From positions 62,001-126,000 of the forward strand of contig CANFUT010000002.1 of NCBI GenBank assembly GCA_947450325.1: DNA of 64,000 nt, written 5' to 3'. The position numbers and the translations under genes are program-made. The number at the start of each line of letters is the position of its first letter. Position 1 is the stretch's first letter. The notes beneath the pieces are model-generated. The model was not told where the DNA came from. It worked only from the letters and a program-made list of their open reading frames with translations, and ran no database searches. Positions 24,750-35,544 of the stretch are shown in pieces. This DNA is from Flavobacteriia bacterium. GTDB lineage: Bacteria; Bacteroidota; Bacteroidia; Flavobacteriales_D; Crocinitomicaceae.

Positions 24750-26855
24750 ATGCAGAAAATTATCGCATTTGTTTTGGTGAGCGCAAACGTAATTTTGCAT
24801 GCACAAAACGAGCAAAAACAGACAATGATAAATTATCCGAAGTCCAAAAAGGTAGATACAGTTACCAATTATTTTGGCACACAAGTTCAAGACCCATATC
24901 GTTGGTTGGAAGATGATCGGTCTGCTGAAACAGGAATGTGGGTAAGTGCTCAGAATGAAATCACATTCAATTACTTGGATCAAATTCCATTCCGAAATAA
25001 AATCAAAAATAGGATGGAAGCGATTTGGAATTACGAACGTATTTCAGCGCCTTTTAAAGAAGGAAAGTTCAACTATTTTTATAAAAATAATGGACTTCAA
25101 AATCAATCAGTTCTATATCGTAGAGATGAAACTGGAAAGGAGGAAATCTTTTTAGATCCAAATACTTTTTCAAAAGATGGGTCCACATCGCTTTCTGAAG
25201 TCAGTTTTTCGAAAGATGGCTCAATCGTAGCTTATTCAATTTCAGAAGGAGGAAGCGACTGGCGTAAAGTCATTTTGATGAATGCGGTTACGATGAAAAT
25301 CTTAGAAGATACTTTGGTGGATATCAAATTCAGTGGCGTTTCGTGGAAAGGAAATGAAGGATTTTACTATTCCAGCTACGACAAACCTGAAGGAAGCGAA
25401 TTATCTGCCAAAACAGACCAGCATAAATTGTATTACCACGTATTGGGAACTGCTCAAAAAACGGATAAAGTCATTTTTGGATTAAATGAAAAACGCAGAT
25501 ATGTAGGTGGTTCAGTGACCGAAGATGATCGTTATTTGGTAATTACTGCTGCAAATTCAACTTCTGGAAATGAATTGTATTTATTGGATTTGAAATCCCC
25601 AAATGCAGGAATTGTAAACATTGTGAATGATTTTGAATCGAGTAGTTATGTGATTGAAAACGTGGGTACCAAATTGTTCATCATGACCAATTTGAATGCA
25701 CCAAATCAGCGCATTGTAACGGTCGATGCAACTAAACCTCAAATCGAAAATTGGAAAGATTTCATCAAAGAAACAGCCAATGTTCTTTCACCGACAACTG
25801 GATCAGGTTACTTTTTTGCTCAATACATCAAAGATGCAGTTTCATTGGTGTTACAATATGATTACAATGGAAAATTAATTAGAGAAATTACCTTGCCGGG
25901 TTTAGGAACTGTGAGCGGATTTGGAGGTAAAAAAGACGAAAAAGTGCTTTATTATTCCTTTTCGAATTACATTACACCGGGTTCAATTTACATTTTTGAG
26001 CCTAAAAAGGGAAAATCAAAAATTTACACCAAACCAAAAGTTGATTTTAATTCTGATGCATACGAATCAAAACAAGTTTTTTATGCTTCGAAAGATGGCA
26101 CGATGATTCCAATGATTATTACTCATAAAAAAGGATTGGTTTTGGATGGAAAAAATCCTACAATTTTATACGGTTATGGCGGATTTAACATCAGTTTGAC
26201 GCCTGCTTTTAGCATTGCGAATGCAGTTTGGTTGGAGCAAGGAGGAGTGTATGCCGTTGCTAATTTGAGAGGTGGTGGCGAATATGGTAGAAGTTGGCAT
26301 GATGCAGGTATTCAAATGAAAAAGCAAAATGTTTTTGACGATTTTATCGCTGCAGCTGAATATTTGATTGAACAAAAAATAACATCTTCCGACTTTCTTG
26401 CTATCAAAGGTGGATCAAATGGCGGTTTGTTGGTAGGTGCTGTTATGACTCAACGACCAGATTTAATGAAAGTTGCATTGCCTGCAGTGGGAGTTTTGGA
26501 TATGTTGCGTTACCACAAATTTACTGCTGGTGCTGGTTGGGCTTATGATTATGGTACTTCCGACGACAGCGAACAGATGTTTAAATATTTATTTGGATAT
26601 TCACCAGTGCATCAAGTGAAAGCGGGGACAAAATATCCAGCAACGATGGTTACAACTGGAGATCATGACGATAGAGTTGTGCCTGCGCATAGTTTTAAAT
26701 TTGCCGCTGAGCTACAAGAAAAGCAAACAGGAACAAATCCGGTTTTAATTAGAATAGATGTGAATGCTGGTCACGGCGCTGGAAAGTCAATCGCTCAAAC
26801 GATTCAAGAAAGTGCAGATATTCAGTCGTTTATTCTTTTTAATATGGGTTTTTAA
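24750..26855 (+). CDS. Prolyl oligopeptidase (S9A family)
   Basis: 701 residues with a signal peptide (MQKIIAFVLVSANVILHAQ), so exported. The N-terminal part is the seven-bladed propeller (YRWLEDDRS at the start) and the C-terminal part the alpha/beta-hydrolase. The catalytic triad is visible: Ser in GGSNGG (about 555), Asp in GDHDDRV (about 640) and His in NAGHGAGKS (about 673). It cleaves short peptides after proline. I chose the ATG at 24750 since it gives the signal peptide; the longer frame begins with TTG. A small hypothetical gene follows 18 bases later. Confidence 0.93.
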   Translation: MQKIIAFVLVSANVILHAQNEQKQTMINYPKSKKVDTVTNYFGTQVQDPYRWLEDDRSAETGMWVSAQNEITFNYLDQIPFRNKIKNRMEAIWNYERISAPFKEGKFNYFYKNNGLQNQSVLYRRDETGKEEIFLDPNTFSKDGSTSLSEVSFSKDGSIVAYSISEGGSDWRKVILMNAVTMKILEDTLVDIKFSGVSWKGNEGFYYSSYDKPEGSELSAKTDQHKLYYHVLGTAQKTDKVIFGLNEKRRYVGGSVTEDDRYLVITAANSTSGNELYLLDLKSPNAGIVNIVNDFESSSYVIENVGTKLFIMTNLNAPNQRIVTVDATKPQIENWKDFIKETANVLSPTTGSGYFFAQYIKDAVSLVLQYDYNGKLIREITLPGLGTVSGFGGKKDEKVLYYSFSNYITPGSIYIFEPKKGKSKIYTKPKVDFNSDAYESKQVFYASKDGTMIPMIITHKKGLVLDGKNPTILYGYGGFNISLTPAFSIANAVWLEQGGVYAVANLRGGGEYGRSWHDAGIQMKKQNVFDDFIAAAEYLIEQKITSSDFLAIKGGSNGGLLVGAVMTQRPDLMKVALPAVGVLDMLRYHKFTAGAGWAYDYGTSDDSEQMFKYLFGYSPVHQVKAGTKYPATMVTTGDHDDRVVPAHSFKFAAELQEKQTGTNPVLIRIDVNAGHGAGKSIAQTIQESADIQSFILFNMGF

Positions 26856-26873
26856 TTTAAAATATTTGAGCAA

Positions 26874-27371
26874 ATGTATTTTGAGTATACTTTAGAAGCG
26901 GATGGACACATTTTGACAGATGGCAAAAGTGTTTTGTCTAACATCAAATTGAAATCAGAAAGTTTGATGAAATATATGCAGCTAATCAAATTTCAATCAG
27001 GAAAAACAATAGCATTAAAATCTGATAAGGCGTGGAAGGCTAAAAATTATCAAATTCTAGATGAACACAGCGAACCCATCGGCATGGTAAGGTCAGTGGA
27101 TGGTTCACCGACTTATTGGTTAGAGATTTATGACAAATTGATTCTCAAAAACAAGTATTCTTTCAAAGCGCAAAAGGAGAAATTCAATTACTCAATAGCA
27201 ATTGGGAATGAGTCAGGAGAAACCATTGCTTTAATCGAAAGAAAGTTTATTCCTAAAAAGCTTAAAATTTGTTTTATAGTGGTCGAACGAAACCACGATA
27301 ATTTGATTTTTGAGGATAGAAATTTTATTTACACGTTGGCATTCGCGACAAAAAATCTGCTCAAAAACTGA
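26874..27371 (+). CDS. Hypothetical protein, possibly tubby/LURP-one-like beta fold
   Basis: 165 residues, no signal peptide, no membrane segment. It looks like a beta-rich domain with alternating short strands (AKNYQILDEHSEPIGMV, YWLEIYDKLIL, FNYSIAIGN) and a C-terminal helix (YTLAFATKNLL). The pattern of an 'x-I-x-D-x-x-G-x-x-I' strand recalls tubby-C-like/LURP-one proteins, but this is a weak impression. It starts 18 bases after the prolyl oligopeptidase and its stop abuts that of the convergent msrB. Function unknown. Confidence 0.65.
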   Translation: MYFEYTLEADGHILTDGKSVLSNIKLKSESLMKYMQLIKFQSGKTIALKSDKAWKAKNYQILDEHSEPIGMVRSVDGSPTYWLEIYDKLILKNKYSFKAQKEKFNYSIAIGNESGETIALIERKFIPKKLKICFIVVERNHDNLIFEDRNFIYTLAFATKNLLKN

Positions 27372-27872
27372 TTATTTTTTTGGTTCAAAGTCAAGCATCA
27401 AAGAATTCATACAGAATCTTTTGAAGGTAGGCGCTGGTCCATCATCAAATATGTGCCCCAAGTGTCCATCGCATCTTCCGCAAACAACTTCTGTTCTTTC
27501 CATACCGTAAGAATTATCAGAAATGTAGTTGACACTTTTAGGTCTGATTGTTTCATAAAAACTTGGCCAACCGCAAGTACTAGAGAATTTCGAATCTGCT
27601 AAAAAGAGCGGATTTCCGCACGCGGCACAGTAATATGTACCAATTCCATCAAAATCCCAATATTTGCCTGAAAAAGCAAACTCAGTGTCCTTTTTTCTCG
27701 CTATCTGATATACATCATTTGGTAACACTTTTTTCCATTCTGCATCGCTGACGTTCAAATGCGTTGTATCAGTTCTTGAATAATAAGGGTTTTTCCCCGA
27801 TGTCGAAGTTTTTGTTTGCGCTTGACAGGAGAGGATTGATAAAAACAAAGTGAGAGCTAAGATGATTTTCAT
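27372..27872 (-). CDS. msrB: Peptide-methionine (R)-S-oxide reductase MsrB, lipoprotein form
   Basis: 166 residues. A lipobox (LSILSC) follows a short hydrophobic run, so the enzyme is probably anchored in the envelope, where it repairs oxidised proteins. The zinc-binding CAAC and CGRC pairs and the catalytic Cys in RFCMNS are present, with GWPSF conserved. The frame can be extended to a TTG four codons upstream; I chose the ATG at 27872. It ends adjacent to the convergent hypothetical gene. Confidence 0.93.
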   Translation of the reverse strand: MKIILALTLFLSILSCQAQTKTSTSGKNPYYSRTDTTHLNVSDAEWKKVLPNDVYQIARKKDTEFAFSGKYWDFDGIGTYYCAACGNPLFLADSKFSSTCGWPSFYETIRPKSVNYISDNSYGMERTEVVCGRCDGHLGHIFDDGPAPTFKRFCMNSLMLDFEPKK

Positions 27873-27987
27873 AGAAATTTTCAATTAATTACGAACCTGA
27901 AATCAATTCAGTTTTGTATGAAACATTTAATTTTTCATATTGTTGTCTTACTTGCTCAAAATCAATTCTGTTTTAACATAAATTTCA

Positions 27988-28022
27988 AAAAAAAATCCTG
28001 TCACAAACGCAACAGGACTTTA
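27988..28022 (-). terminator. Intrinsic terminator after the gliding-type repetitive protein gene
   Basis: On the minus strand GTCCTGT and ACAGGAT pair around a short loop, and a run of Ts follows directly. Confidence 0.75.
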
Positions 28023-28043
28023 ATTATTTAAAAACTCAGTTTG

Positions 28044-31000
28044 TTATTTTCTGAGTACAGTAATAAACCCTGAACAGAATCCTCTGAATTCATCTGATTC
28101 ACAGTCAAAATCATCCGATTCGATTGTGTAGAAATAAACGCCTTCTTGTAAGTCTTTTCCATTGGCATCTTTTCCGCTGAAAGCATTTGAAGCACCTGTC
28201 ATTTCATAGACTAAATTTCCCCAACGGTTTAAAATCAAAATTTTGTAGGTCAAACATTCTTCAAATAAAATAGGAAGTTGAATCACATCATTTATACCAT
28301 CTCCATTAGGAGTTATTACGTTTGGAATGACGTAGTCTTTCATACTCACACCTTCAGGGATAAATGCAGTCATTGTTGTATCGTAACTACAGTTATATTG
28401 ATCTGTAACAGTTAATGTAACAATTTGATTTCCAAATTGAGGAAAATTTAAATTTGGATTCGTGAAAGTTGAATTAACTGTTCCATTGAAGTCCCAATTA
28501 TATGTATATGCTCCTGCTGGCACTGATAAATTTTGGAAATTACCATTTTGAAAACAATCGGTTCCATAACTAAAATTCGCAGTAATTGGGGCAGTAATTA
28601 CAAATGGACTAACCAAAGTGTTCGCACATCCATTAACGTCAGTGTAATCATAAGTTACTGAATAGTTTCCTGGAGCTTCACCACCAATTGCCAAAGTGTT
28701 TCCAGAAACCAAGGTTCCTGTCAATGTTCCTCCAGCTGGAGTTAAAGTTAAGGTTACATCAGGAGAACCAAAACAATAGCTGGCAGCAATGCTATTAGTT
28801 AATATTGGTCTTGGTAAAACGTCAATCGTTTCTGTTGCAGTTGCAATACAGTTGTTTGCATCTGTATAAGTATAAAGAATATTATGCGTTCCATCAGTTA
28901 AAGCTGCAGGATTGAAAGTTGTGGTTTGTGTTCCGTCAACTGTAAATACACCACCTGCTGGCGTTCCAACCAATGTAATCGCTGAAGCGTAATTACATAA
29001 AAATGGAGGTGTAGTAATTGTTGGCGCTGGAACTGCTACAACAGTAACGTTTCCTGTAGCTGAGCTCGTACATGAATTTGCATCAGTGTATGTGTAAGTC
29101 AATGTGTGCGTTCCAACACCAGCTGCGGAGGGAACGAAACTACTGTTGGTTACACCTGGGCCTGAAAGTGTACCTCCTGCTGGCGTTAAATTGAAGTTTA
29201 CAGGAACATTTGAAATACAATAAGTTGGATTTATTCCTGTAAATGTTACAATAGGAAGAGCATTTACTGTGATGTTGTCTGTTGCTGTATTTACACAACC
29301 ATTCGTTGTTGTGAATGTATAAGTTATTGTTTGTGGTCCAACACCTGCTGTTTGCGGATTGAAATTAGTTCCTGTGACACCAATTCCTTGTAAAACTCCA
29401 TTTCCACCGCTTCCATTTGCTGGGGAAAGTGTTATTGGAACCAATCCTCCATCGATACAAACTGAAGGAGTAATTGTTACGGAAACTGCTGGAACTGCGT
29501 ATACTGTTGTTTGAGCAGTTGCTGTTGCTTGACAACCGTTAGTATCAGTATAGTTATAAGTGATATTTTGAACTCCAGGAGTCAAAGTTGCTGGATTTAA
29601 GTTGTTTGTCTGCGTTGCATTGATAAAAAATGTACCACCCGCAGGAGTTCCTTGCACTGTTACAGCATTATCATTTGCACAAAGCGTAGTAGGAGCGGTA
29701 ATACTAGGTGTTGGTAACGCAACGACTTGAACGTTTGCTGTAGCCGAGTTTGAACAACCATTTCCATCTGTAAAACTGTATGTTAAAGTATGTGTTCCTA
29801 CTCCCGCAGTTGCTGGATTAAAGCTTGTTCCTGTAACACCCGGTCCAGAAAGTGTTCCTCCAGCAGGGGAAAGTGTAAATTGCAAAGTTGGATTTGACAC
29901 ACAATATGGATTCGTTACGCCTGAAATGCTTACAACTGGCAAAGGATTGACAATGATTTGATCTGTAGCACTATTAGTACATGCATATTCATCGGTAAAA
30001 ACATAAGTTATTGTTTGTGTTCCAGCACCAGCAGTTGCAGGATTGAAATCACTTCCAGTTACGCCAGTTCCTGAAAAAACACCTGTTTGACCAGCTGTTG
30101 GTGTAGGACTTGCAACTGTCAAAGGAAAAGCTGCTAAATCAATACAAACCTCTTGTACAAGATCTAATGTAACTGTCGGAACAAAATCAACAATTTCAAC
30201 ATTAAATTGATTCGTTTGTCCAATATTATCGGTTACAGTAACACTAAAAGTTCCTGCACAAAGTCCAGTTGCCGTTTGTGTTAATTGTGCTTGAGAATCA
30301 TTCCAAATATAGGTGTATGGTGCTGTTCCGCCAGTTGGATTTACAGTTGCAGTTCCTGTACAAGAAGAAGCTCCAGGTGTATTACAGATACTGTTGCAAG
30401 TTCCGTATGTTGGCGCAGCTGATGCTGCTGAAAGATTTGAAGGCCAAGCGCCTCCATCAACGGTTCTTCGTAAGCTTTGCCCTTGGTGGTTAGAAGCATT
30501 TTGATTGCTGATCCAATTTTTTCGATTTGCTGGGATGTTGTTGTAACTAGCTAATGATGCGACTGTGTTGCAACCACCAAGTGTTGCTACACATGGTGAA
30601 CCATTGGTATTAGTTGATGAAGTTACCCAAGAAACAGCATCTTGTGGAACTCCATTTGCATCGTAAAAGGCAAACCAACCACCAGCATTTGGAAACCAAA
30701 GTCTAGTACCACTGCTACATACGCCGTTGTCAGTAACATTTGTTGGCACAATTAATTCAACAACATTTCCGCCATTTTGTACCAAAAGATTGGATGGGAC
30801 AGGCGTCATATTTGAACCTCTTACCATACAAAATCCAGCTGGTGGAATAATTGTTCCTGCTGGAATCACATATCCTCCTGTTCCTTCTGCGGTATAATTT
30901 CCTAAATAATAGCATGAAATATCAACAGGTTCACACAAATTTGGATTATATAATTCTATCCATTCTCCTCGTCCTGCGGAAACTCCGCCATCACCACTCA

Positions 31001-31223
31001 TAGAACCATCATTTAAGGTTGGTGAAATCATCAATTCATTAATCAAAATACTGGGACCTGAATAGTTACATCCGGAACCATTACACACTGTATTTACTGT
31101 AGTGGTAAAAGTCGCTGAAATTTGACCAAAAGAGGTTAAATTAGTCAAAGAAATTAAGATGATTGAAAGATAAAATTTTGATTTTGAAACAGTTTTGAAG
31201 TTCCATTTTCTAAGTAGCAACAT
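28044..31223 (-). CDS. Large secreted repeat protein with lamin-tail and gliding-type C-terminal domains
   Basis: 1059 residues. A signal peptide ends near SFGQ (about residue 34). Next is a lamin-tail domain (INELMISP, GEWIELYNP), then a PKD/SprB-like stretch and seven ~75-residue Ig-like modules (each with a GxFxPxxAGxGTHTLTYxFTDxNGC type core). The C-terminal ~95 residues are a type B sorting domain of type IX secretion (VITPNGDGINDVIQ, LNRWGNLVYE, GVYFYTIE). It should be secreted by the type IX system and displayed at the cell surface, probably as an adhesin; the ligand is unknown. It is monocistronic with its own terminator. Confidence 0.9.
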   Translation of the reverse strand: MLLLRKWNFKTVSKSKFYLSIILISLTNLTSFGQISATFTTTVNTVCNGSGCNYSGPSILINELMISPTLNDGSMSGDGGVSAGRGEWIELYNPNLCEPVDISCYYLGNYTAEGTGGYVIPAGTIIPPAGFCMVRGSNMTPVPSNLLVQNGGNVVELIVPTNVTDNGVCSSGTRLWFPNAGGWFAFYDANGVPQDAVSWVTSSTNTNGSPCVATLGGCNTVASLASYNNIPANRKNWISNQNASNHQGQSLRRTVDGGAWPSNLSAASAAPTYGTCNSICNTPGASSCTGTATVNPTGGTAPYTYIWNDSQAQLTQTATGLCAGTFSVTVTDNIGQTNQFNVEIVDFVPTVTLDLVQEVCIDLAAFPLTVASPTPTAGQTGVFSGTGVTGSDFNPATAGAGTQTITYVFTDEYACTNSATDQIIVNPLPVVSISGVTNPYCVSNPTLQFTLSPAGGTLSGPGVTGTSFNPATAGVGTHTLTYSFTDGNGCSNSATANVQVVALPTPSITAPTTLCANDNAVTVQGTPAGGTFFINATQTNNLNPATLTPGVQNITYNYTDTNGCQATATAQTTVYAVPAVSVTITPSVCIDGGLVPITLSPANGSGGNGVLQGIGVTGTNFNPQTAGVGPQTITYTFTTTNGCVNTATDNITVNALPIVTFTGINPTYCISNVPVNFNLTPAGGTLSGPGVTNSSFVPSAAGVGTHTLTYTYTDANSCTSSATGNVTVVAVPAPTITTPPFLCNYASAITLVGTPAGGVFTVDGTQTTTFNPAALTDGTHNILYTYTDANNCIATATETIDVLPRPILTNSIAASYCFGSPDVTLTLTPAGGTLTGTLVSGNTLAIGGEAPGNYSVTYDYTDVNGCANTLVSPFVITAPITANFSYGTDCFQNGNFQNLSVPAGAYTYNWDFNGTVNSTFTNPNLNFPQFGNQIVTLTVTDQYNCSYDTTMTAFIPEGVSMKDYVIPNVITPNGDGINDVIQLPILFEECLTYKILILNRWGNLVYEMTGASNAFSGKDANGKDLQEGVYFYTIESDDFDCESDEFRGFCSGFITVLRK

Positions 31224-31352
31224 AGATAAACTATTAGGGAATATAATTAGTAATCACTCAAATATAGTATTTTACTTTTAAATTCAAGCAATTTTACTTA
31301 AAATTCGGTTTGATGTATTTAAGACTTATAAATTTCTTACAAGTTGCATTTC

Positions 31353-31389
31353 AAAAAAAAATCCTCCCAAAATAATTGAGAGGATTTTC
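31353..31389 (-). terminator. Intrinsic terminator after sucB
   Basis: On the minus strand AAAATCCTC and GAGGATTTT form a hairpin followed by a run of Ts, 21 bases beyond the sucB stop. Confidence 0.85.
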
Positions 31390-31409
31390 AAATTGGTATG
31401 AGTTATATA

Positions 31410-32678
31410 TTATAACCCCAACAATACTTGCAAAGGATCTTTCCCTCCAAATATCATTCTTTCAGGATTTTCTAACATTTCTTTCACTTTCACAAGGAAA
31501 CTAACTGATTCTTTACCGTCGATAATTCTATGGTCATAAGAAAGCGCCAAATACATCATTGGACGAATTTCAACTTTTCCATTAATTGCCACAGGACGAT
31601 CAACGATGTTGTGCATTCCTAAAATCGCAGATTGCGGTGGATTGATAATTGGTGTTGACATCATCGAACCAAAAACACCTCCATTTGTGATTGTAAATGT
31701 ACCTCCAGTCATATCATCAGGCGTGATTTTTCCATCTCTCGCTTTGATTGCCAATCTTTTGATTTCTTTTTCAATTTCTGCCAAAGTCATTTGCTCCGCA
31801 TTGCGAACAACCGGTACCATCAATCCTTTTGGAGATGAAACCGCGATTCCGATGTCTGCATAGTTGTGGTAAATCACTTCATTTCCATCAATTTGTGCAT
31901 TTACCGCTGGATATAAATTCAAGGCTTCTGTTACTGCTTTCGTGAAGAAAGACATGAATCCTAAATTTACATCGTGAGATTTCGCGAAGCTGTCTTTGTA
32001 TTTAGCTCTCAAATCCATGATTGGTTTCATATCCAATTCGTTGAAAGTAGTCAACATCGCTGTGTCGTTTTTAACAGAAACCAAACGTTCTGCAATTTTA
32101 CGACGCAACATCGACATTTTTTCGCGGCTTGTATCTCTTGTTCCGCCCCAACCTTGAACCGCATCTGAAGAAATTCCAGCAGACATTGCTGCCAAAACAT
32201 CTTGTTTGGTGATGCGACCTTCTTTTCCTGTTCCGCTAATTTTATTCGCAGGAATTCCACTTTCAGCTAAAATTTTAGAAGCAGCTGGCGATGGCGTTCC
32301 TGAAGCATAAGATGCTTTTTCATTCACTGGATTTGGGCTAGGTGCTGCTTTCGCTTCAACAACTGGCGCTACTTTTTCAGCAACGACTTCCGCTTTCGGA
32401 GCCTCTGCAACAGGTGCAGCGCTTCCAGCAGGACGAGCGGCTGAAGTATCAATCAAGCAAACTACTTGCCCAACTTTTACTACTTCTCCTTCTTCTGCTT
32501 TCAAAGTGATAATTCCACTTTGTTCTGCAGGCAATTCCAATGTTGCTTTGTCTGAGTCAACTTCTGCAATTGCTTGATCTTTTTCTACATAATCACCATC
32601 TGAAACCAACCAAGAAGCGATTTCTACCTCTGAAATTGATTCTCCTGGGCTTGGTACTTTCATTTCTAATACTGACAT
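31410..32678 (-). CDS. sucB: 2-oxoglutarate dehydrogenase E2 (dihydrolipoyl succinyltransferase)
   Basis: 422 residues. Domains in order: lipoyl domain with the modified Lys44 in DKAT; an Ala/Pro-rich linker; the E3-binding domain ([19 protein letters not shown]-type, near residues 130-165); and the catalytic domain with His383 in YDHRIIDG. It passes succinyl groups to CoA in the TCA cycle. It lies 29 bases downstream of sucA, forming an operon that ends at an intrinsic terminator. Confidence 0.96.
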   Translation of the reverse strand: MSVLEMKVPSPGESISEVEIASWLVSDGDYVEKDQAIAEVDSDKATLELPAEQSGIITLKAEEGEVVKVGQVVCLIDTSAARPAGSAAPVAEAPKAEVVAEKVAPVVEAKAAPSPNPVNEKASYASGTPSPAASKILAESGIPANKISGTGKEGRITKQDVLAAMSAGISSDAVQGWGGTRDTSREKMSMLRRKIAERLVSVKNDTAMLTTFNELDMKPIMDLRAKYKDSFAKSHDVNLGFMSFFTKAVTEALNLYPAVNAQIDGNEVIYHNYADIGIAVSSPKGLMVPVVRNAEQMTLAEIEKEIKRLAIKARDGKITPDDMTGGTFTITNGGVFGSMMSTPIINPPQSAILGMHNIVDRPVAINGKVEIRPMMYLALSYDHRIIDGKESVSFLVKVKEMLENPERMIFGGKDPLQVLLGL

Positions 32679-32707
32679 GTTCTTTATTTTAATGCGTTAA
32701 TTTTCAG

Positions 32708-35434
32708 TTATTTTGCTGCAACGTTTGCAAATTGGAATAAATCTTCAAACAATTGTTTCAAACGTTTTTTGTGCAATGAAGAAGAACCTTCTGCTGCAGC
32801 TGCTGAAGCTTTTCTGTAAACTCCATGTAAGTTCATCGATCTTAATTGCATCGCCATGTATCTCCAAGCACCCATATTTTCAGGCTCTTCTTGTGCCCAA
32901 ACTAAGTTTTTCGCATTTGGATAACTTGCAATCACTGCATCAATTTGCGTTTTTGGCAAAGGATACAATTGTTCGATTCTTACGAAAGCCATATTGTCGA
33001 CGCCCATTTCTGCTGCTTTTTCTGAAGCTTCATAATAGAATTTTCCTGAGCAGAAAACCACCGTATCAATTTGTTTTTTGTTTGCTTTTGCATCGTCGAT
33101 TACTTCTTGGAATCTTCCTTTTGCCATTTCTTCTAAAGTAGAAACTGCGTTTGGATAACGCAACAACATTTTAGGAGAAAAAACAACCAATGGTTTGCGG
33201 AATTCGCGTTTCAATTGTCTTCTCAACAAGTGAAAGTGATTTGCTGGCGTTGAAGTGTTCACTACTTGAATATTATCGTCTGCACATTGTTGCAAGAATC
33301 TTTCAATTCTTCCACTTGAGTGTTCAGCTCCTTGACCTTCATAACCATGTGGAAGCAACATCACCAATCCACTTTGAGTTGACCATTTGTCTTCTCCAGC
33401 GGTGATAAACTGATCGATCATGATTTGTGCGCCATTGAAGAAATCTCCAAATTGTGCTTCCCAAATAGTCAATCCATTTGGAGTTGCCAAAGAATAACCA
33501 TATTCATAACCCAAAACAGCATATTCTGAAAGCAATGAGTTGTAAATTGAAAATGGCGCTTGTGAATCAGACAGATTATTCAAAGTAATCACTTCTTCTT
33601 CTGTATCTTCTGTTTTTACAACAGCATGACGGTGAGAGAAAGTTCCTCGTTCAACATCTTGTCCTGAAATTCGAACTGGATGTCCTTCAGCCAACAAAGT
33701 AGCATAAGCCAACATTTCAGCTGAACCCCAATCTAATTTATCTCCTTCAATCGCATTCAAACGATCTTCAAAGATTTTGGATATTTTTCTAAAGTATTTC
33801 TTTCCTTCTGGAAGTGTAGCCAATTTTCGACCTAAATCCAATAAAGTCGCTTTATCAACACCAGTTTCAATAGATTTTTCAAAATCTTCATGTTTGCTAT
33901 GGCGGTAACCTTCCCAAGTTTTTTTCAAGAAATCCCAAACAATTGCTTTTTCATTTTGACGTGAAATTTCATGTTCACTTTCCAAAAATGCATTGTATTC
34001 ATCCTCCAATTGTTTCGCTTTCTCGCTTGTCAAAACGCCTTCAGCTTCCAATTGTTTCAAATAAATATCTTTCGGATTAGGATGTTTTGCAATGATGTTG
34101 TATAAACTTGGTTGCGTGAATTTAGGCTCATCACCTTCATTGTGTCCGTATTTTCTGTAGCACAATAAATCCACAAAAACATCGCGGTTAAACACTTGTC
34201 TGTATTCAATTGCCAATTCCATTGTTTTGGTCACCGCTTCAATGTCATCTCCATTTACATGGAAAACAGGACAAAGAGTTGTTTTGGCAACGTCTGTACA
34301 ATAAGTTGAAGAACGAGCGTCCAAATAATTGGTTGTAAATCCAACTTGATTATTGACAACAACGTGAACTGTACCACCAGCGCGGTAACCGTCTAATTGT
34401 GCCATTTGAATGATTTCATAAACGATTCCTTGCCCAGCAACTGCTGCATCACCATGAATCATTACAGAACACATTTTTTTCTCGTCCTTGAAAATCAAAT
34501 CGATTTTAGCTCTTGCGATTCCTTGCACAACAGGATCAACTGCTTCGAGGTGCGAAGGATTTGGTGAAAGGGTCAAACCAACTTTTTTACCATTTTTCGC
34601 AGTGATTTCAGTTGTATAACCTTGGTGATATTTTACGTCTCCGTCAAAATCATCTTCGAAATCAAACTCTTTACCTTCAAATTCTGAGAAAATATCTTGC
34701 GGACGTTTTTCGAAAATGTTGGTCAATGTATTCAATCTTCCACGGTGAGCCATTCCCATCACGAAATATTCAATGCCTAAATCCGCGCCTTTGTGAACCA
34801 AAGTATCTAAAGCAGGAATCAAAGCTTCACCACCTTCAACAGAAAAACGTTTTTGTCCGACGTATTTTTTTCCTAGAAAAGCTTCGAAGTTTGAGGCTTG
34901 ATTTAATTTTTTATAAATCTCAATTTTACGGTCAGCATCATAAACTGGGCGATTTTTAAGCTCAATCTTGTTTTTGATCCAATTTAATCTTTCAGGATCT
35001 CTGATGTAAGCAAACTCAATTCCAATTGATTGACAATAGGTTTCTTCCAAATGCGCAATGATGTCTCTCAACGTCGCTGCGCCAATTCCGATTTCTTCAC
35101 CGCATTGAAAAACGGTATTTAAATCAGAATCTTCTAATCCAAAGTTTTGAATTTCAAGTGTCGGCGTATATTTTCGTCTATCTCGAACAGGATTCGTTTT
35201 GGTAAACAAATGTCCCCTCGTTCTGTAGCCTTGGATCAAGTTGATTACTTTGAACTCTTTTTGAAAATTCTCAGGAATTGCTCCGTCATCTTCAAAATTT
35301 GTTCGGGCAAAATCAAATCCTTCGAAGAATTTTTGCCAGCCAATATCCACGCTTTGTGGATCATTGAGGTATTCTTTATACAAATAGTCGATAGCAGTTA
35401 CATCTGCATTTCCAACGTATGTTACTTTATCCAT
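32708..35434 (-). CDS. sucA: 2-oxoglutarate dehydrogenase E1 component
   Basis: 908 residues, thiamine-diphosphate-dependent decarboxylase of the TCA cycle. Family landmarks are the N-terminal YVGNADVTAIDYLYKEY segment with QKFFEGFDFA, the MAHRGRLN motif near residue 228, HGDAAVAGQG near residue 325, and the C-terminal VWAQEEPENMGAW. It is the first gene of the sucAB operon; lipoamide dehydrogenase is not nearby. Confidence 0.97.
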   Translation of the reverse strand: MDKVTYVGNADVTAIDYLYKEYLNDPQSVDIGWQKFFEGFDFARTNFEDDGAIPENFQKEFKVINLIQGYRTRGHLFTKTNPVRDRRKYTPTLEIQNFGLEDSDLNTVFQCGEEIGIGAATLRDIIAHLEETYCQSIGIEFAYIRDPERLNWIKNKIELKNRPVYDADRKIEIYKKLNQASNFEAFLGKKYVGQKRFSVEGGEALIPALDTLVHKGADLGIEYFVMGMAHRGRLNTLTNIFEKRPQDIFSEFEGKEFDFEDDFDGDVKYHQGYTTEITAKNGKKVGLTLSPNPSHLEAVDPVVQGIARAKIDLIFKDEKKMCSVMIHGDAAVAGQGIVYEIIQMAQLDGYRAGGTVHVVVNNQVGFTTNYLDARSSTYCTDVAKTTLCPVFHVNGDDIEAVTKTMELAIEYRQVFNRDVFVDLLCYRKYGHNEGDEPKFTQPSLYNIIAKHPNPKDIYLKQLEAEGVLTSEKAKQLEDEYNAFLESEHEISRQNEKAIVWDFLKKTWEGYRHSKHEDFEKSIETGVDKATLLDLGRKLATLPEGKKYFRKISKIFEDRLNAIEGDKLDWGSAEMLAYATLLAEGHPVRISGQDVERGTFSHRHAVVKTEDTEEEVITLNNLSDSQAPFSIYNSLLSEYAVLGYEYGYSLATPNGLTIWEAQFGDFFNGAQIMIDQFITAGEDKWSTQSGLVMLLPHGYEGQGAEHSSGRIERFLQQCADDNIQVVNTSTPANHFHLLRRQLKREFRKPLVVFSPKMLLRYPNAVSTLEEMAKGRFQEVIDDAKANKKQIDTVVFCSGKFYYEASEKAAEMGVDNMAFVRIEQLYPLPKTQIDAVIASYPNAKNLVWAQEEPENMGAWRYMAMQLRSMNLHGVYRKASAAAAEGSSSLHKKRLKQLFEDLFQFANVAAK

Positions 35435-35544
35435 GTTTCTGTGCGCATTAATGGAGTTGCGAAATTAAGATTTTTATCATTTTTACCATGACAATTAACC
35501 CTTTTATTTCATAAAATTCAGGAAAATGTTAATTTTTACTTCAA

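Noticed and set aside
28044-31223. Repeat array that could suggest a CRISPR
   Set aside because: The repeats are diverged ~225-base protein-coding modules, not short identical repeats with unique spacers; no CRISPR array was seen anywhere.
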